A stretch of 38,628 nucleotides of DNA from Clostridiales bacterium (lineage in GTDB: Bacteria > Bacillota > Clostridia > Peptostreptococcales > Anaerovoracaceae), in NCBI GenBank assembly GCA_022763735.1, contig JALEQY010000157.1:1-38628 (forward strand), written 5' to 3'. The position numbers and the translations under genes are program-made. This document shows, piece by piece, positions 27,455 to 37,310 of the stretch. The first letter of the stretch is position 1; every line of letters starts with the position of its first letter. The notes under the pieces were generated by a model. The model was given only the letters and a program-made list of their open reading frames with translations. It made no database searches and was not told the origin of the DNA.

Positions 27455-28099
27455 ATGAATATAGATATTAAAGAACCGATTTCAAGAGAAAAATGGCTTG
27501 ATGCACTGCATGTAGCAGGCAAAGCCGATGATGCGCTGGAAGCAAAGCTTAATGAGGCAGAACGAATGCTGTTAAGAGAGGCACAACCGAAAGCTGTTTA
27601 CAGGATTATGGATAGAAACGAAGTCATAACGTGCGGTTTTTCCATAGAGAAGCATCTGGAAGGGTGCAGCAGGGTCGCGATCATGGGCATTACACTCGGT
27701 CTGGGAGTTGACAATATGCTGAGAAAGACTCAGGTAAAGGATATGGCTATGACAGTAATTCTTGATTGTGGTGCTTCTGTGCTTGTTGAGCAGTTATGTG
27801 ATGAATATGAGGAACTGATTAAACAGGAGACAGAGGAAGCTTATGCGACCTTCAGATTCAGTCCGGGGTACGGGGATTATCCGGTTTCTGAACAGGGAAG
27901 GATAATAAGATATCTGGATGCTTCCAGAAGAATAGGACTGACAGTTACTGCGAACAGTCTGATGATACCGAGAAAATCAGTAACGGCTCTTATCGGTCTG
28001 GCAGACCATCCAGTTGCGGGAAGGCTTGCCACCTGCGGGGAGTGCGTACTGAGAGATAAATGTACACTAAGAAAAGAGGGAAAGTTCTGTGGCGATTGA
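27455..28099 (+). CDS. MetH-activation-domain-like protein (paralogue 3)
   Basis: FRFSPGYGDYPVSEQGRIIRYLDASRRIGLTVTANSLMIPRKSVTALIGL; C-terminal CX2CX5C; overlaps metH. Confidence 0.82.
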   Translation: MNIDIKEPISREKWLDALHVAGKADDALEAKLNEAERMLLREAQPKAVYRIMDRNEVITCGFSIEKHLEGCSRVAIMGITLGLGVDNMLRKTQVKDMAMTVILDCGASVLVEQLCDEYEELIKQETEEAYATFRFSPGYGDYPVSEQGRIIRYLDASRRIGLTVTANSLMIPRKSVTALIGLADHPVAGRLATCGECVLRDKCTLRKEGKFCGD

Positions 28100-30515
28100 T
28101 TTTAACGAGAAAATATATATCCTGGACGGTGCGATGGGCACTATGCTGCAAAAGGCCGGAATGAGTTCAGATGAAACGACGACACATTTCGGTCAGGAGC
28201 ATCCTGAAATACTTCGGGACATACATAAACAGTATATAGATGCCGGAGCAGATATAATTTATGCCGCAACCTTCGGGATCAACAGATATAAAATGGAAGA
28301 GCTGGATGTTACATTGGATGAAGCAGTGAAGACAGCGATGGATGCAGCCAATGCAGCTAAAGCAGAAGCAGCGGCAGAAGGTAAAGAGGTGATGGTGGCT
28401 CTCGGTCTTGGTCCTCTCGGCGAACTGCTGGAACCTATGGGAACTCTGGCATTTGAAGAGGCTTATGACGCTTTTGGTGAAGTGATCAGCGCTGCCGTGA
28501 AATACGGTGCGGATCTGGCTGTGATAGAGACAATGACCGATCTTTATGAGGTGAAGGCTGCCGTGCTGGCAGTAAAGGAAAATTCAGAGCTTCCTGTGAT
28601 AGTGTCGATGTCTTTTGAGGAAAACGGCAGAACGTTTACAGGCGTAAGTCTTGAAGCTATGGCAGTAACTCTTGAAGGTCTCGGAGTAGATGCTATGGGT
28701 ATAAACTGTTCGCTGGGTCCTGCACAGATTCTTCCTATGGCAAAGGAACTCAGGAGGCTGACGGATATTCCTGTATTTGCCAAGCCTAATGCAGGGCTGC
28801 CTGATCCGACAACTGGTGCTTATGATATTACATGTGAACAGTTTGTTGAAACTCTTGCGGGGTATCTTGATGAAGGAATAAATATGATAGGTGGATGCTG
28901 CGGCACAGACCCTGAATATATCAGAGGACTTGCTGATTACAGAGACAGCTTTGTGGTGACTGAAGCACGCAGCACGGCTGAGAAGCAGCTCAAGATATGC
29001 AGCGGCAGTACTGTTGTGACAGTGGATCATGTGACGGTAATAGGTGAAAGGATAAATCCGACGGGAAAGAAACGTCTGAAACAGGCACTCCTCGATGAGG
29101 ATTTTGATTATATACTTTCGCAGGCGATAGAACAGATAGATGCCGGTGCAGAAATACTGGATGTCAATGTCGGAGTTCCATCTCTGGATGATGTGAAGAT
29201 GCTGCCGCGTGTTGTCAGACAGCTGCAGTCGATAACAGGGCTTCCTCTCCAGATAGATTCATCAAATCCTGAGGCAATAGAAGCCGCCCTCAGAGTTTAT
29301 AACGGTAAAGCGATAGTTAATTCCGTAAACGGTGAAGAAAAGGTGATGGATGCGATACTGCCTGCGGTTAAGAAATACGGAGCGGCAGTTGTCGGTCTGA
29401 CTCTTGATGAAAACGGTATACCTCCGACCGCTGAGGAACGATTTGAAATAGCACGCAGAATACTTGAAAAAGCAAAGAGCTACGGTATATCAGAAGAGAA
29501 TGTTATTATCGACTGTCTGACTCTGACTGCCTCTGCGCAGCAGAAAGAGGCGGATGAAACCCTGCGTGCCGTCAGGATGGTAAAGGAAAAACTGGGTCTC
29601 AAAACGGCACTTGGTGTATCCAACATAAGTTTCGGTCTTCCGGCGAGGCCTGTGGTCAACAGGACTTTCCTGACACTTGCCATGGAAAACGGACTTGATC
29701 TTCCTATAATCAACCCCAATGTTGAAGATATGATGGCGTCCATTTTTGCGTATAATGTACTTAAAAACGTAGACAGGAATGCTGTAAAATACATTGAAAG
29801 ATATGCAGACGCAGAAATCGGGGCATCAATAATTTCACAGAAAAAAGACAGAGCCTTAACAGAATCTTCAGATAAGGGCGGTACAGTTCATGATATATTC
29901 TATTGCATAGAGAAAGGCATGAAAGGCGATACAGTCAATGCAGTCAGTGCTTTACTGGAAACCTGTGATGAAATGGATGTTGTAAACGATTATCTCATTC
30001 CTGCCCTTGATAAAGTCGGAAGAGGTTTCGAAAAAGGAACCATTTTCCTGCCTCAGATGCTGCAGGCAGCAATGGCAGCTCAGGCAGGTTTTGATGTGAT
30101 CAAGGAGAGACTTGCGGCAAGTGATAAAGAAACTGTTTCACTTGGAGAAGTGGTCATTGCGACTGTTAAAGGAGATATCCATGACATCGGGAAAAATATC
30201 GTTAAGGTGATAATGGAGAATTACGGCTATAAAATGATAGACCTCGGGCGTGATGTCCCTGCAGAGAAGATTGTTGATGTCGTAAAAGAAAGAAATATTA
30301 AGCTTGTAGGTCTGAGTGCACTTATGACTACGACACTCAAAAGTATGGAAGAAACCATTGCTTCAGTGAAAGAGGCTGCACCTGACTGCAGAGTGATGGT
30401 TGGCGGGGCTGTTCTTACTGCTGACTATGCAGCACAGATAGGTGCGGATTATTACTGCAGCGATGCGATGAAATCTGTTGAAGCAGCACAGGAGGTATTC
30501 GATGAACAGATTTAG
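28089..30515 (+). CDS. metH: Cobalamin-dependent methionine synthase core (homocysteine MT, pterin-binding, B12-binding; no activation domain)
   Basis: DGAMGTMLQKAG, GGCCGTDPEYI, GERINPTGKKRLK, GDIHDIGKNIV, LMTTTL. Confidence 0.93.
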   Translation: MAIDFNEKIYILDGAMGTMLQKAGMSSDETTTHFGQEHPEILRDIHKQYIDAGADIIYAATFGINRYKMEELDVTLDEAVKTAMDAANAAKAEAAAEGKEVMVALGLGPLGELLEPMGTLAFEEAYDAFGEVISAAVKYGADLAVIETMTDLYEVKAAVLAVKENSELPVIVSMSFEENGRTFTGVSLEAMAVTLEGLGVDAMGINCSLGPAQILPMAKELRRLTDIPVFAKPNAGLPDPTTGAYDITCEQFVETLAGYLDEGINMIGGCCGTDPEYIRGLADYRDSFVVTEARSTAEKQLKICSGSTVVTVDHVTVIGERINPTGKKRLKQALLDEDFDYILSQAIEQIDAGAEILDVNVGVPSLDDVKMLPRVVRQLQSITGLPLQIDSSNPEAIEAALRVYNGKAIVNSVNGEEKVMDAILPAVKKYGAAVVGLTLDENGIPPTAEERFEIARRILEKAKSYGISEENVIIDCLTLTASAQQKEADETLRAVRMVKEKLGLKTALGVSNISFGLPARPVVNRTFLTLAMENGLDLPIINPNVEDMMASIFAYNVLKNVDRNAVKYIERYADAEIGASIISQKKDRALTESSDKGGTVHDIFYCIEKGMKGDTVNAVSALLETCDEMDVVNDYLIPALDKVGRGFEKGTIFLPQMLQAAMAAQAGFDVIKERLAASDKETVSLGEVVIATVKGDIHDIGKNIVKVIMENYGYKMIDLGRDVPAEKIVDVVKERNIKLVGLSALMTTTLKSMEETIASVKEAAPDCRVMVGGAVLTADYAAQIGADYYCSDAMKSVEAAQEVFDEQI

Positions 30516-30909
30516 TATGTGGCTTGCCGGTATTATGCGCGGAAGGTACGGTATGGACAATTTCAATAAGTTTCTGCTGATTGTTTCTGTAGTTCTTATT
30601 GTGGCGGACTGGTTTATACATGGCCGTATTCTGTATTTTCTGGCAGTGCTGGCACTGATCTATGTATACTGCAGAATGTTCTCCCGGAATATTAACGCAA
30701 GATACAGAGAAAATCAGAAATTTCTCCAGCTGACTTCAAAATTAAGAGGCAGGTTTTCAGGTGGAGGAGGTTTCTCTGCAGGAAGAGACAAGACTCACAA
30801 AATCCTTCATTGCCCTGGATGCGGGGAGAAACTCAGAGTGCCGAAGGGAGCAGGCAGAATTTCGATAACCTGTCCTCATTGTGCTACTAAATTTGTCAAG
30901 AAAGTTTAA
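30502..30909 (+). CDS. Small membrane protein with C-terminal zinc ribbon
   Basis: Two TM segments, then CPGCGEKLRVPKGAGRISITCPHC. Confidence 0.7.
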   Translation: MNRFSMWLAGIMRGRYGMDNFNKFLLIVSVVLIVADWFIHGRILYFLAVLALIYVYCRMFSRNINARYRENQKFLQLTSKLRGRFSGGGGFSAGRDKTHKILHCPGCGEKLRVPKGAGRISITCPHCATKFVKKV

Positions 30910-30911
30910 AT

Positions 30912-30940
30912 TAAAAAGCGCTTTCACGAGCGCTTTTTTC
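30912..30940 (+). terminator. Rho-independent terminator
   Basis: AAAAAGCGCT-TTCACG-AGCGCTTTTTT. Confidence 0.85.
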
Positions 30941-30970
30941 TAATGCAGGAATTCAAAAGGAGATTCAGAT

Positions 30971-32581
30971 ATGTCTGAAATAAAAGCTTTTGTAAATGGG
31001 AAGATATTCACATCTGATGACAGTAATCCTTATGCTGAGGCAATGATAGTAGAAGATGGTTTGATCAGGTGGATAGGAAAAAAAGATGAAATACCTTATA
31101 CTGATCTGCCGGTGACTGTGATCGATCTTCAGGCGAAGAGAGTACTGCCGGGTTTTGTGGATGCCCACATGCATGTGGGTATGCTTGCCGAACAGAGTCT
31201 GCAGATATCATGCCTGCCGCCTGCTGTTTCATCCATCGATGACCTTGTTGCTTCAATTAAATCGGTAAGGAGCAGACAGAAGGCTGGTGATTGGATAACC
31301 GGGTGGGGATATGATGAAGGGAAGATAGCTGATAACAGGCTTCCGGACAGGCATGATCTGGATGCTGCGTGTTCAGATGCTCCGGTATGCATAATAAGGA
31401 CATGTGAGCATATAAGGTGTGTCAACAGCAGAGCTCTTCAGATGGCTGGAATTGCCAGAGACACACCGGATCCCCAGGGCGGCATGATAGAGCGTGATGA
31501 GGATGGAGAACCTACAGGAATCCTCAGGGAAAATGCCAGGAATCTTGTGTCTGAAATAATGCCGGAGCTGACGGATGATGAGATGACAGCGTGTCTGGTG
31601 AGGACAGGAAAGCTTCTGGCTTCCCAGGGCATTACTGCTGTGACTGACATGGGATCCCTTGAAGGTAAGGACCATTATAATTGCCTGCTCAGAGCTGCAG
31701 CAGACGGTTTCAGGCAGCAGACTGCTGTTTATTATATCTGGGATTATTTCAAGGATGATCCGGAATTTGTTATTGATGCTGATAGAAGCCGATCTGATGC
31801 ACAGATAAGAATCGCCGGTCTGAAGCTGATAGGTGACGGAAGTGTTTCAGGAAGGACAGCATGGATGGACGAGCCGTATAAGGGAAGCAATGACGAATAC
31901 GGCATGCCGGTATATTCAGATGATCTTATGGACAGTGCAATAGAGTTCTGCAGAAAAACCAGATGTCAGCTGTCCGTACATGCGATGGGAGCACGGGCGA
32001 TAAAGCGTGCCGTAGACAGGTTATGTGAAGAGATACCATGGACGTATGAGGGAATTCCTTTTGCAAGGGTGGAGCATATCACCGAGCCTCTGGAAGAGTC
32101 GATTGCAAAAGCAGCACATAGTGGTATCATGTTTGTCACTCAGCCGGATTTCTTATACGCCGAGATAGAGAGCTATATTAAAAACCTTGGCATGGAGAGG
32201 CTCTGCAAGGCATACCCTGTAAAGCACATGCTTGACAGGGGAGTGAAACTTGCTTTTTCTACAGATGCTCCGGCAACAGCGTGGTCGGAACCGTCTGACC
32301 CGATGCCGTGCCTCAAATTCGCAGCAACCCGGAAATCATATGACGGAACAGATTGCGGGGCCGATGAGGCTGTTGATATTGAAACAGCGGTAAAGCTGTA
32401 TACCAGATGCAGTGCCGAAGCTGCGGGATTCAGTAAAACCGGACAGCTCAAAGCAGGATACAGAGCGGATTTTATTGTTTTTGACAAAGACATATTTGAG
32501 ATGGATCCGGATGATCTTGATAAAGTTTCTGTACAGCAGACATATATAAAGGGAGAATGCGTATATGAGAAAATAATCTGA
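30971..32581 (+). CDS. YtcJ-like metal-dependent amidohydrolase
   Basis: VLPGFVDAHMHVGML, LSVHAMGARAI, FSTDAPATA, GYRADFIVFDKD. Confidence 0.88.
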   Translation: MSEIKAFVNGKIFTSDDSNPYAEAMIVEDGLIRWIGKKDEIPYTDLPVTVIDLQAKRVLPGFVDAHMHVGMLAEQSLQISCLPPAVSSIDDLVASIKSVRSRQKAGDWITGWGYDEGKIADNRLPDRHDLDAACSDAPVCIIRTCEHIRCVNSRALQMAGIARDTPDPQGGMIERDEDGEPTGILRENARNLVSEIMPELTDDEMTACLVRTGKLLASQGITAVTDMGSLEGKDHYNCLLRAAADGFRQQTAVYYIWDYFKDDPEFVIDADRSRSDAQIRIAGLKLIGDGSVSGRTAWMDEPYKGSNDEYGMPVYSDDLMDSAIEFCRKTRCQLSVHAMGARAIKRAVDRLCEEIPWTYEGIPFARVEHITEPLEESIAKAAHSGIMFVTQPDFLYAEIESYIKNLGMERLCKAYPVKHMLDRGVKLAFSTDAPATAWSEPSDPMPCLKFAATRKSYDGTDCGADEAVDIETAVKLYTRCSAEAAGFSKTGQLKAGYRADFIVFDKDIFEMDPDDLDKVSVQQTYIKGECVYEKII

Positions 32582-32586
32582 AAATA

Positions 32587-32616
32587 TTGACATCCGCATC
32601 TTTGCAGTTATATACT
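32587..32616 (+). promoter_or_regulatory. sigma70-type promoter TTGACA-N18-TATACT
   Basis: Read directly, upstream of glnA. Confidence 0.55.
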
Positions 32617-32661
32617 TTTAATCAGCAGACTCAGCTAATAAGCGATTAAAAGGAGAAGAAT

Positions 32662-34092
32662 ATGTTTAAGTCATATGAAGATGTGGAGTGTTTTATCAGA
32701 GACAACAGAATCAGAATGGTAGATTTCATGATGGTGGATCTTAATGGAAGATGGAGACATCTGACCATACCGGCAGAGAGATTCAACGAGGATATTCTGC
32801 GAAACGGAATCGGTTTCGATGGCAGCAATTATGGTTTTGCACCGGTGGAAAAGAGTGATATGGTGTTTATACCGGATATTGCATCTGCTTATATGGATCC
32901 GTTTATGGAGATACCTACCTTGGCAATGATAGGAGATGTTTATGTTATCGGAGTGCCTGAAAACCACAGATTTGATCAGGATCCGAGGAATGTTGCCAAG
33001 CATGCGGAGGAATATCTGAGAAGTACAGGCATTGCGGATGAACTGAGAATAGGACCGGAGTATGAATTCCATGTGTTTGATCATGTCAGCTTTTCGACAG
33101 ATCCCAACGAGTCGGGTTTCTGCATAGATACTCAGCAGGCTGAATGGAATACAGGAGATAGAGAATATAATCTGGGATACAAGATGGCCCATAAGGGAGG
33201 TTATCATATGGCACCTCCGCAGGATATTCTGTATGATTTCAGAAGCAGAGTGGCGATGCTCATGGAAGAGCAGGGAATTAAAGTGAAATATCATCATCAT
33301 GAAGTGGGAGGTCCGGGACAGCTTGAAATAGAAGTGGAATTCGGCGGAGTCACTGAGATGGCCGATAAAACAATGATGACAAAATATCTCATCAAGAATG
33401 AAGCCATTGCAGAGGGAAGAACAGCAACTTTTATGCCGAAGCCTGTTTATGATGAAGCAGGAAACGGTATGCATGTTCACATGCATCTTTTCAAAGACAG
33501 TAAGCCGCTTTTCTATGATCCTGACGGATATTCACAGCTTTCGGAAACAGCAATGCATTTTATGGGAGGAATACTTAAGCATATCAGGGCTTTGTGTGCT
33601 TTTACAAATCCAAGTACAAACTCGTTCAAAAGGCTTGTACCGGGATATGAAGCTCCGGTAACCATAGGTTTTGCTACGGCCAACAGAAGTTCGGTAATAA
33701 GAATTCCTGCTTATGCCAAGGATCCTGATAAAAAGAGATTTGAAATAAGAAATCCGGATGGAACGTGTAATCCATATTATGCGTTTGCCGCAATTCTTAT
33801 GGCTGGAATAGATGGGATCATGAACAGGATTGATCCTGTTGATGAAGGATACGGCCCATATGATTTTAACCTTTATACCTTGAGTGATGAAGATAAGAAG
33901 AGAATAAAGAGCCTGCCGAAAACCCTCGATGAGGCCCTTGATGAACTTGAGAAGGATCATGGATTCCTGACAGAAGCTGGTGTGTTTCCGGAAAAGCTCA
34001 TAGAGATATGGCTGCAGAACAAGAGACAGGAAACCGGTAAGCATGCTCAGATGCCTACGCCAATGGAATTTGATATGTATTATGATCTGTAA
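32662..34092 (+). CDS. glnA: Glutamine synthetase type I
   Basis: GIGFDGSNYGFAPVEKSDM, NGMHVHMHLF, LVPGYEAPV, NRSSVIRIP, RFEIRNPDGTCNPYYAFAAILMAG. Confidence 0.95.
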   Translation: MFKSYEDVECFIRDNRIRMVDFMMVDLNGRWRHLTIPAERFNEDILRNGIGFDGSNYGFAPVEKSDMVFIPDIASAYMDPFMEIPTLAMIGDVYVIGVPENHRFDQDPRNVAKHAEEYLRSTGIADELRIGPEYEFHVFDHVSFSTDPNESGFCIDTQQAEWNTGDREYNLGYKMAHKGGYHMAPPQDILYDFRSRVAMLMEEQGIKVKYHHHEVGGPGQLEIEVEFGGVTEMADKTMMTKYLIKNEAIAEGRTATFMPKPVYDEAGNGMHVHMHLFKDSKPLFYDPDGYSQLSETAMHFMGGILKHIRALCAFTNPSTNSFKRLVPGYEAPVTIGFATANRSSVIRIPAYAKDPDKKRFEIRNPDGTCNPYYAFAAILMAGIDGIMNRIDPVDEGYGPYDFNLYTLSDEDKKRIKSLPKTLDEALDELEKDHGFLTEAGVFPEKLIEIWLQNKRQETGKHAQMPTPMEFDMYYDL

Positions 34093-34110
34093 ATGAATTT
34101 CTAGGATAAT

Positions 34111-34140
34111 ACGGTGTTCATAAGAACGCCGTGTTTTTTT
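34111..34140 (+). terminator. Rho-independent terminator after glnA
   Basis: ACGGTGTTC-ATAA-GAACGCCGTGTTTTTTT. Confidence 0.75.
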
Positions 34141-34152
34141 GCATTCTCAACA

Positions 34153-34186
34153 TTGACAAAAATTCCCATATAATATAAAATGTCAA
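34153..34186 (+). promoter_or_regulatory. Promoter TTGACA-N17-TAAAAT bracketed by TTGACA/TGTCAA inverted repeat
   Basis: TTGACA 34153-34158, TAAAAT 34176-34181, TGTCAA 34181-34186. Confidence 0.45.
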
Positions 34187-34228
34187 AAAATAGTAAATAA
34201 AGAATTAAATGGGAAAGGAGAATTGTTA

Positions 34229-34612
34229 ATGAAATCGTTTTATCAGTTAAAAAGCGGGAAGATGGGCGAGTATACGCTGCGGGACAATACTTACAGGAGG
34301 ATGTGGTATCTCATTGCAGATTATCCTTTTTTTAAGGCTGTCCAGAACGGAGAGATTGAACTGAAGGAACTGAAATGGGAGAAGCAGAGTGTTACCGAAG
34401 AAAAGGCAGTGTCTTTATGCAATTTTGATAATTACATCAATGCGATAGAGCATGCGGAGAAAGCGATACCTGAAATATATGTCAAGGATGTGATGGCTCA
34501 TATAATAAGCAATGGTAAATACAGGGATTTCGACTGTGTATGTGAGCAGACCATGAAGAAATGGGTACAGAGATTCATATGGCGTGTTGCTAAGGAGCTG
34601 GGGGAAATATAA
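34229..34612 (+). CDS. Hypothetical protein, about 127 aa
   Basis: Open frame with AAAGGAG SD; no family recognised. Confidence 0.6.
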   Translation: MKSFYQLKSGKMGEYTLRDNTYRRMWYLIADYPFFKAVQNGEIELKELKWEKQSVTEEKAVSLCNFDNYINAIEHAEKAIPEIYVKDVMAHIISNGKYRDFDCVCEQTMKKWVQRFIWRVAKELGEI

Positions 34613-34729
34613 TTAATGGATAAAAATATAAATAATGTAAAATATATACTGTAGCGAAAAAATATATGCATTATTATAGTATCATCGCAGTTAAAGCTTT
34701 AGCAAATATGAGATGGGGTGACGTGAAAT

Positions 34730-35851
34730 ATGAAACCAGACAGGAGAGCGGTCATAGCAATCTGGACTTCAATTGCTGTGATTGCATGCACAGCAGTATA
34801 TGCAGCAAAAGTATATGAAATATCCTTTCAGAATGAGTTTAAGACCGGGAGCGTAGATATAAAGATAGAACAGTATGAGAAAACGGAACAGGGGGAGAAG
34901 CTTATTGATCCAGGTGTAGTGATGCCGAATCAGGATGTAAGCTACATTCCCAGAGTGACAAATCTGCGATCAGACGGTTACGTCAGGGTGAAGGTGGAAC
35001 TGAAGATGGATAAAGAAATTACGAGACCGCTGACGATAGATGACGTATATGATGTAGGCAGAGAATGGATTCAGAGAGGCGAATACTTTTATAATACTGA
35101 AGTAATGAAGACGAATGAAACTTCCGATTTGTTTGAGGGATTTCATATACCTGACGAATGGACGCAGGACAACGCATCCGGGTTTAAGTTTTCTGTTACA
35201 GCGGATGTAATACAGGATGACAATTTTGAACCGGATTTTGACTCGCAGGCACCGTGGGGAAATATTGAAATTGAGCGGGCGAAAGAGGAAGATAATATCG
35301 TATATGGTATTGCAACAGAAAAAAAGAATGATAATCTTTATTTTCGATATGGATCTTCAACAGGCCTGGAGAGTGAATATACAGATCTTTTTGCCGGATT
35401 TGACCGTTTTATGGCGGGTGACAGATACAAGGACACTCTGGAAATGCAGAACAGATCCGATAATGATATACTTGTATATTTTAAGACACAAGCTGTGGAT
35501 GATGACCTTCTTGAGAAAATGCGGCTCAGAATAAAGTGCGGTGAGGAAAAAGTGTATGACGGAGATCTTGTTTCAGCAGAACTGAATGAATACAAGGCTC
35601 TGACAGAAGTCAAAGCTGGCAGTGACGGCAGATTTGATTTTGAAGTGATGCTCCCGGAAGATTCAGGAAATTATTACTCTGTTCTTGAAGACAAGGTTAT
35701 ATGGAAATTCAGAGTGGAGGAAGCTGATAAAGGCCGTGGCGTCATGACAGGTGACGGAACTGATATTATTATAATCATTGTACTGGCGGCATTGTCTGCA
35801 GGGGGAATAATATACAGTCTGACCACGTTAAAAAGGGTGAAAAGAAAATGA
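34730..35851 (+). CDS. TasA/camelysin-like surface protein with C-terminal TM anchor
   Basis: N-terminal signal segment, FKTGSVDIKIEQYE, PNQDVSYIPRVTNLRSDGYVRVKVEL; next to sipW. Confidence 0.7.
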   Translation: MKPDRRAVIAIWTSIAVIACTAVYAAKVYEISFQNEFKTGSVDIKIEQYEKTEQGEKLIDPGVVMPNQDVSYIPRVTNLRSDGYVRVKVELKMDKEITRPLTIDDVYDVGREWIQRGEYFYNTEVMKTNETSDLFEGFHIPDEWTQDNASGFKFSVTADVIQDDNFEPDFDSQAPWGNIEIERAKEEDNIVYGIATEKKNDNLYFRYGSSTGLESEYTDLFAGFDRFMAGDRYKDTLEMQNRSDNDILVYFKTQAVDDDLLEKMRLRIKCGEEKVYDGDLVSAELNEYKALTEVKAGSDGRFDFEVMLPEDSGNYYSVLEDKVIWKFRVEEADKGRGVMTGDGTDIIIIIVLAALSAGGIIYSLTTLKRVKRK

Positions 35852-36309
35852 AAAAAACAGTCGTGATTATCAGAGATGTAATTTTTGTCATGGCAGCAGC
35901 AGTCATAACAGCAGCAGGACTATGCACTGTTTTGCAGATAAAACCTGCAGTAGTGATAAGCGGATCGATGGAGTCTGCTATACATATCGGTAGCCTGGTA
36001 CTCATAGAGAAGAATAAGACGGAGCCTGCAATAGGTGATATCATTGCGTTTGAAAAGGGAGGGGCATTTATAACCCACAGAGTTGCAGAAATAAAGGATG
36101 AGGGATACATAACAAAAGGCGATGCCAACAGAACATGTGATCCTGGAATTGTAACGGAAGATATGATAGTGGGAACAACGGTATTTGCTGTACCATATGC
36201 AGGCTATGCTGTAAAAGCACTGAGTACAGGGAGAGGAATTATAATTTTTGTAACGGTATGTGCATGTATTATGCTGGCATCCTGCATGATGTCAGCAAAA
36301 AGTGAATAA
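35848..36309 (+). CDS. sipW: SipW-type (ER-type Ser/His) signal peptidase I
   Basis: VVISGSMESAIHIGSLVLI, AFITHRVAEI, YITKGDANRTCD. Confidence 0.9.
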   Translation: MKKTVVIIRDVIFVMAAAVITAAGLCTVLQIKPAVVISGSMESAIHIGSLVLIEKNKTEPAIGDIIAFEKGGAFITHRVAEIKDEGYITKGDANRTCDPGIVTEDMIVGTTVFAVPYAGYAVKALSTGRGIIIFVTVCACIMLASCMMSAKSE

Positions 36310-36321
36310 GGATAAACCAGA

Positions 36322-36353
36322 AGAGTGATCAGTTATGGTCACTCTTTTTTTAA
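36322..36353 (+). terminator. Rho-independent terminator after sipW
   Basis: AGAGTGATC...GGTCACTCTTTTTTT. Confidence 0.7.
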
Positions 36354-36450
36354 AAGAATGGAGGGACTTAATTATGAGGAGCATCAGGGACAGACCATGA
36401 TAAGAAAGGGGAGCAGTTAAAACATAGAATAACCAGGAGGAGAAAAGAAA

Positions 36451-37149
36451 ATGACTAAAAATATGAAAAAGAATTTTATTATAGCAGCAGCAATAGTACT
36501 AATTCTGATAATAGGATCGGTATCCGCCTATTTTACCAGCTCTGATAAAGCTTCAAACATATGGACAGTAGGGGAAATTGATATAGACCTTCAGGAACCA
36601 GGCTGGGATGAAGACAATCCACCGGAGAAAGTCAAGCCGAATCAGGTGTTTGAGAAAGATCCGCAGATAAAAAATATAGGAGAGAATGAAGCCTATGTCT
36701 TTCTGAAGGTAAGGGTACCGATGGCAAATGTTGCTACAGCAAATGTAACAACGGGAGAAAGGTTAGGAAGTGCAAATCAGGAACTGTTTACATACAGTGT
36801 GAATCCGGGATGGGTACAGGTCGGCAGCAGTGCAGTTGAGAATATTGGAGGAACAGATTATATGACATACGTTTATGCGTATGGTTTGGCACAGGAATGC
36901 GTAGCACTGGCACCTGGGAGCACCACTGCTCCATCCCTTTTCAGTCAGGTTAAGCTCATAAATATGATAGAGGGACAAGGCATGGAAAATGCTACACTGG
37001 AAATGCCGATTGAAGCATATGGCATACAGACAACGGATCTTACTGATAATGATGTAAAATCTCCTGAAGCTGTATGGCAAATCCTGAATAATCAGACCGT
37101 AAGCAATGGAGGTGCAGTATCGCCTTATGATGACGGAATTGCAAACTAG
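36451..37149 (+). CDS. SipW-dependent-type signal peptide protein (TasA/camelysin-like)
   Basis: SVSAYFTSSDKASNIWTVGEIDIDLQEPGWD, PNQVFEKDPQIKNIGENEAYVFLKVRVP. Stop TAG. Confidence 0.8.
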   Translation: MTKNMKKNFIIAAAIVLILIIGSVSAYFTSSDKASNIWTVGEIDIDLQEPGWDEDNPPEKVKPNQVFEKDPQIKNIGENEAYVFLKVRVPMANVATANVTTGERLGSANQELFTYSVNPGWVQVGSSAVENIGGTDYMTYVYAYGLAQECVALAPGSTTAPSLFSQVKLINMIEGQGMENATLEMPIEAYGIQTTDLTDNDVKSPEAVWQILNNQTVSNGGAVSPYDDGIAN

Positions 37150-37224
37150 GTACAGAACATAAAATTGATATGTTAATTCAAGCTGATCAAAACAGGGAGA
37201 GGAGCATTAACCTCTCTCTGATAT

Positions 37225-37266
37225 GATAGGGAAAGACTGACAGCAGGTGCGACTCCTGCTCCTATC
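37225..37266 (+). other. tRNA-like minihelix (7-bp acceptor-like stem plus 5-bp/7-nt T-arm-like hairpin) in the leader of the next gene
   Basis: GATAGGG(37225-37231)/TCCTATC(37260-37266); GCAGG-TGCGACT-CCTGC 37243-37259; 11-nt linker replaces the D and anticodon arms; no CCA. Confidence 0.4.
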
Positions 37267-37310
37267 CTGATAGCATGGATACTGTTGAATGTAAAGAAAG
37301 GAGAAATACT

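Noticed and set aside
32671-33486. 271-aa minus-strand ORF
   Set aside because: Antisense to glnA, low-complexity His/Ile/Ser composition; codon-shadow artefact.
33532-34044. 170-aa minus-strand ORF
   Set aside because: Antisense to the glnA 3' half; no family resemblance.
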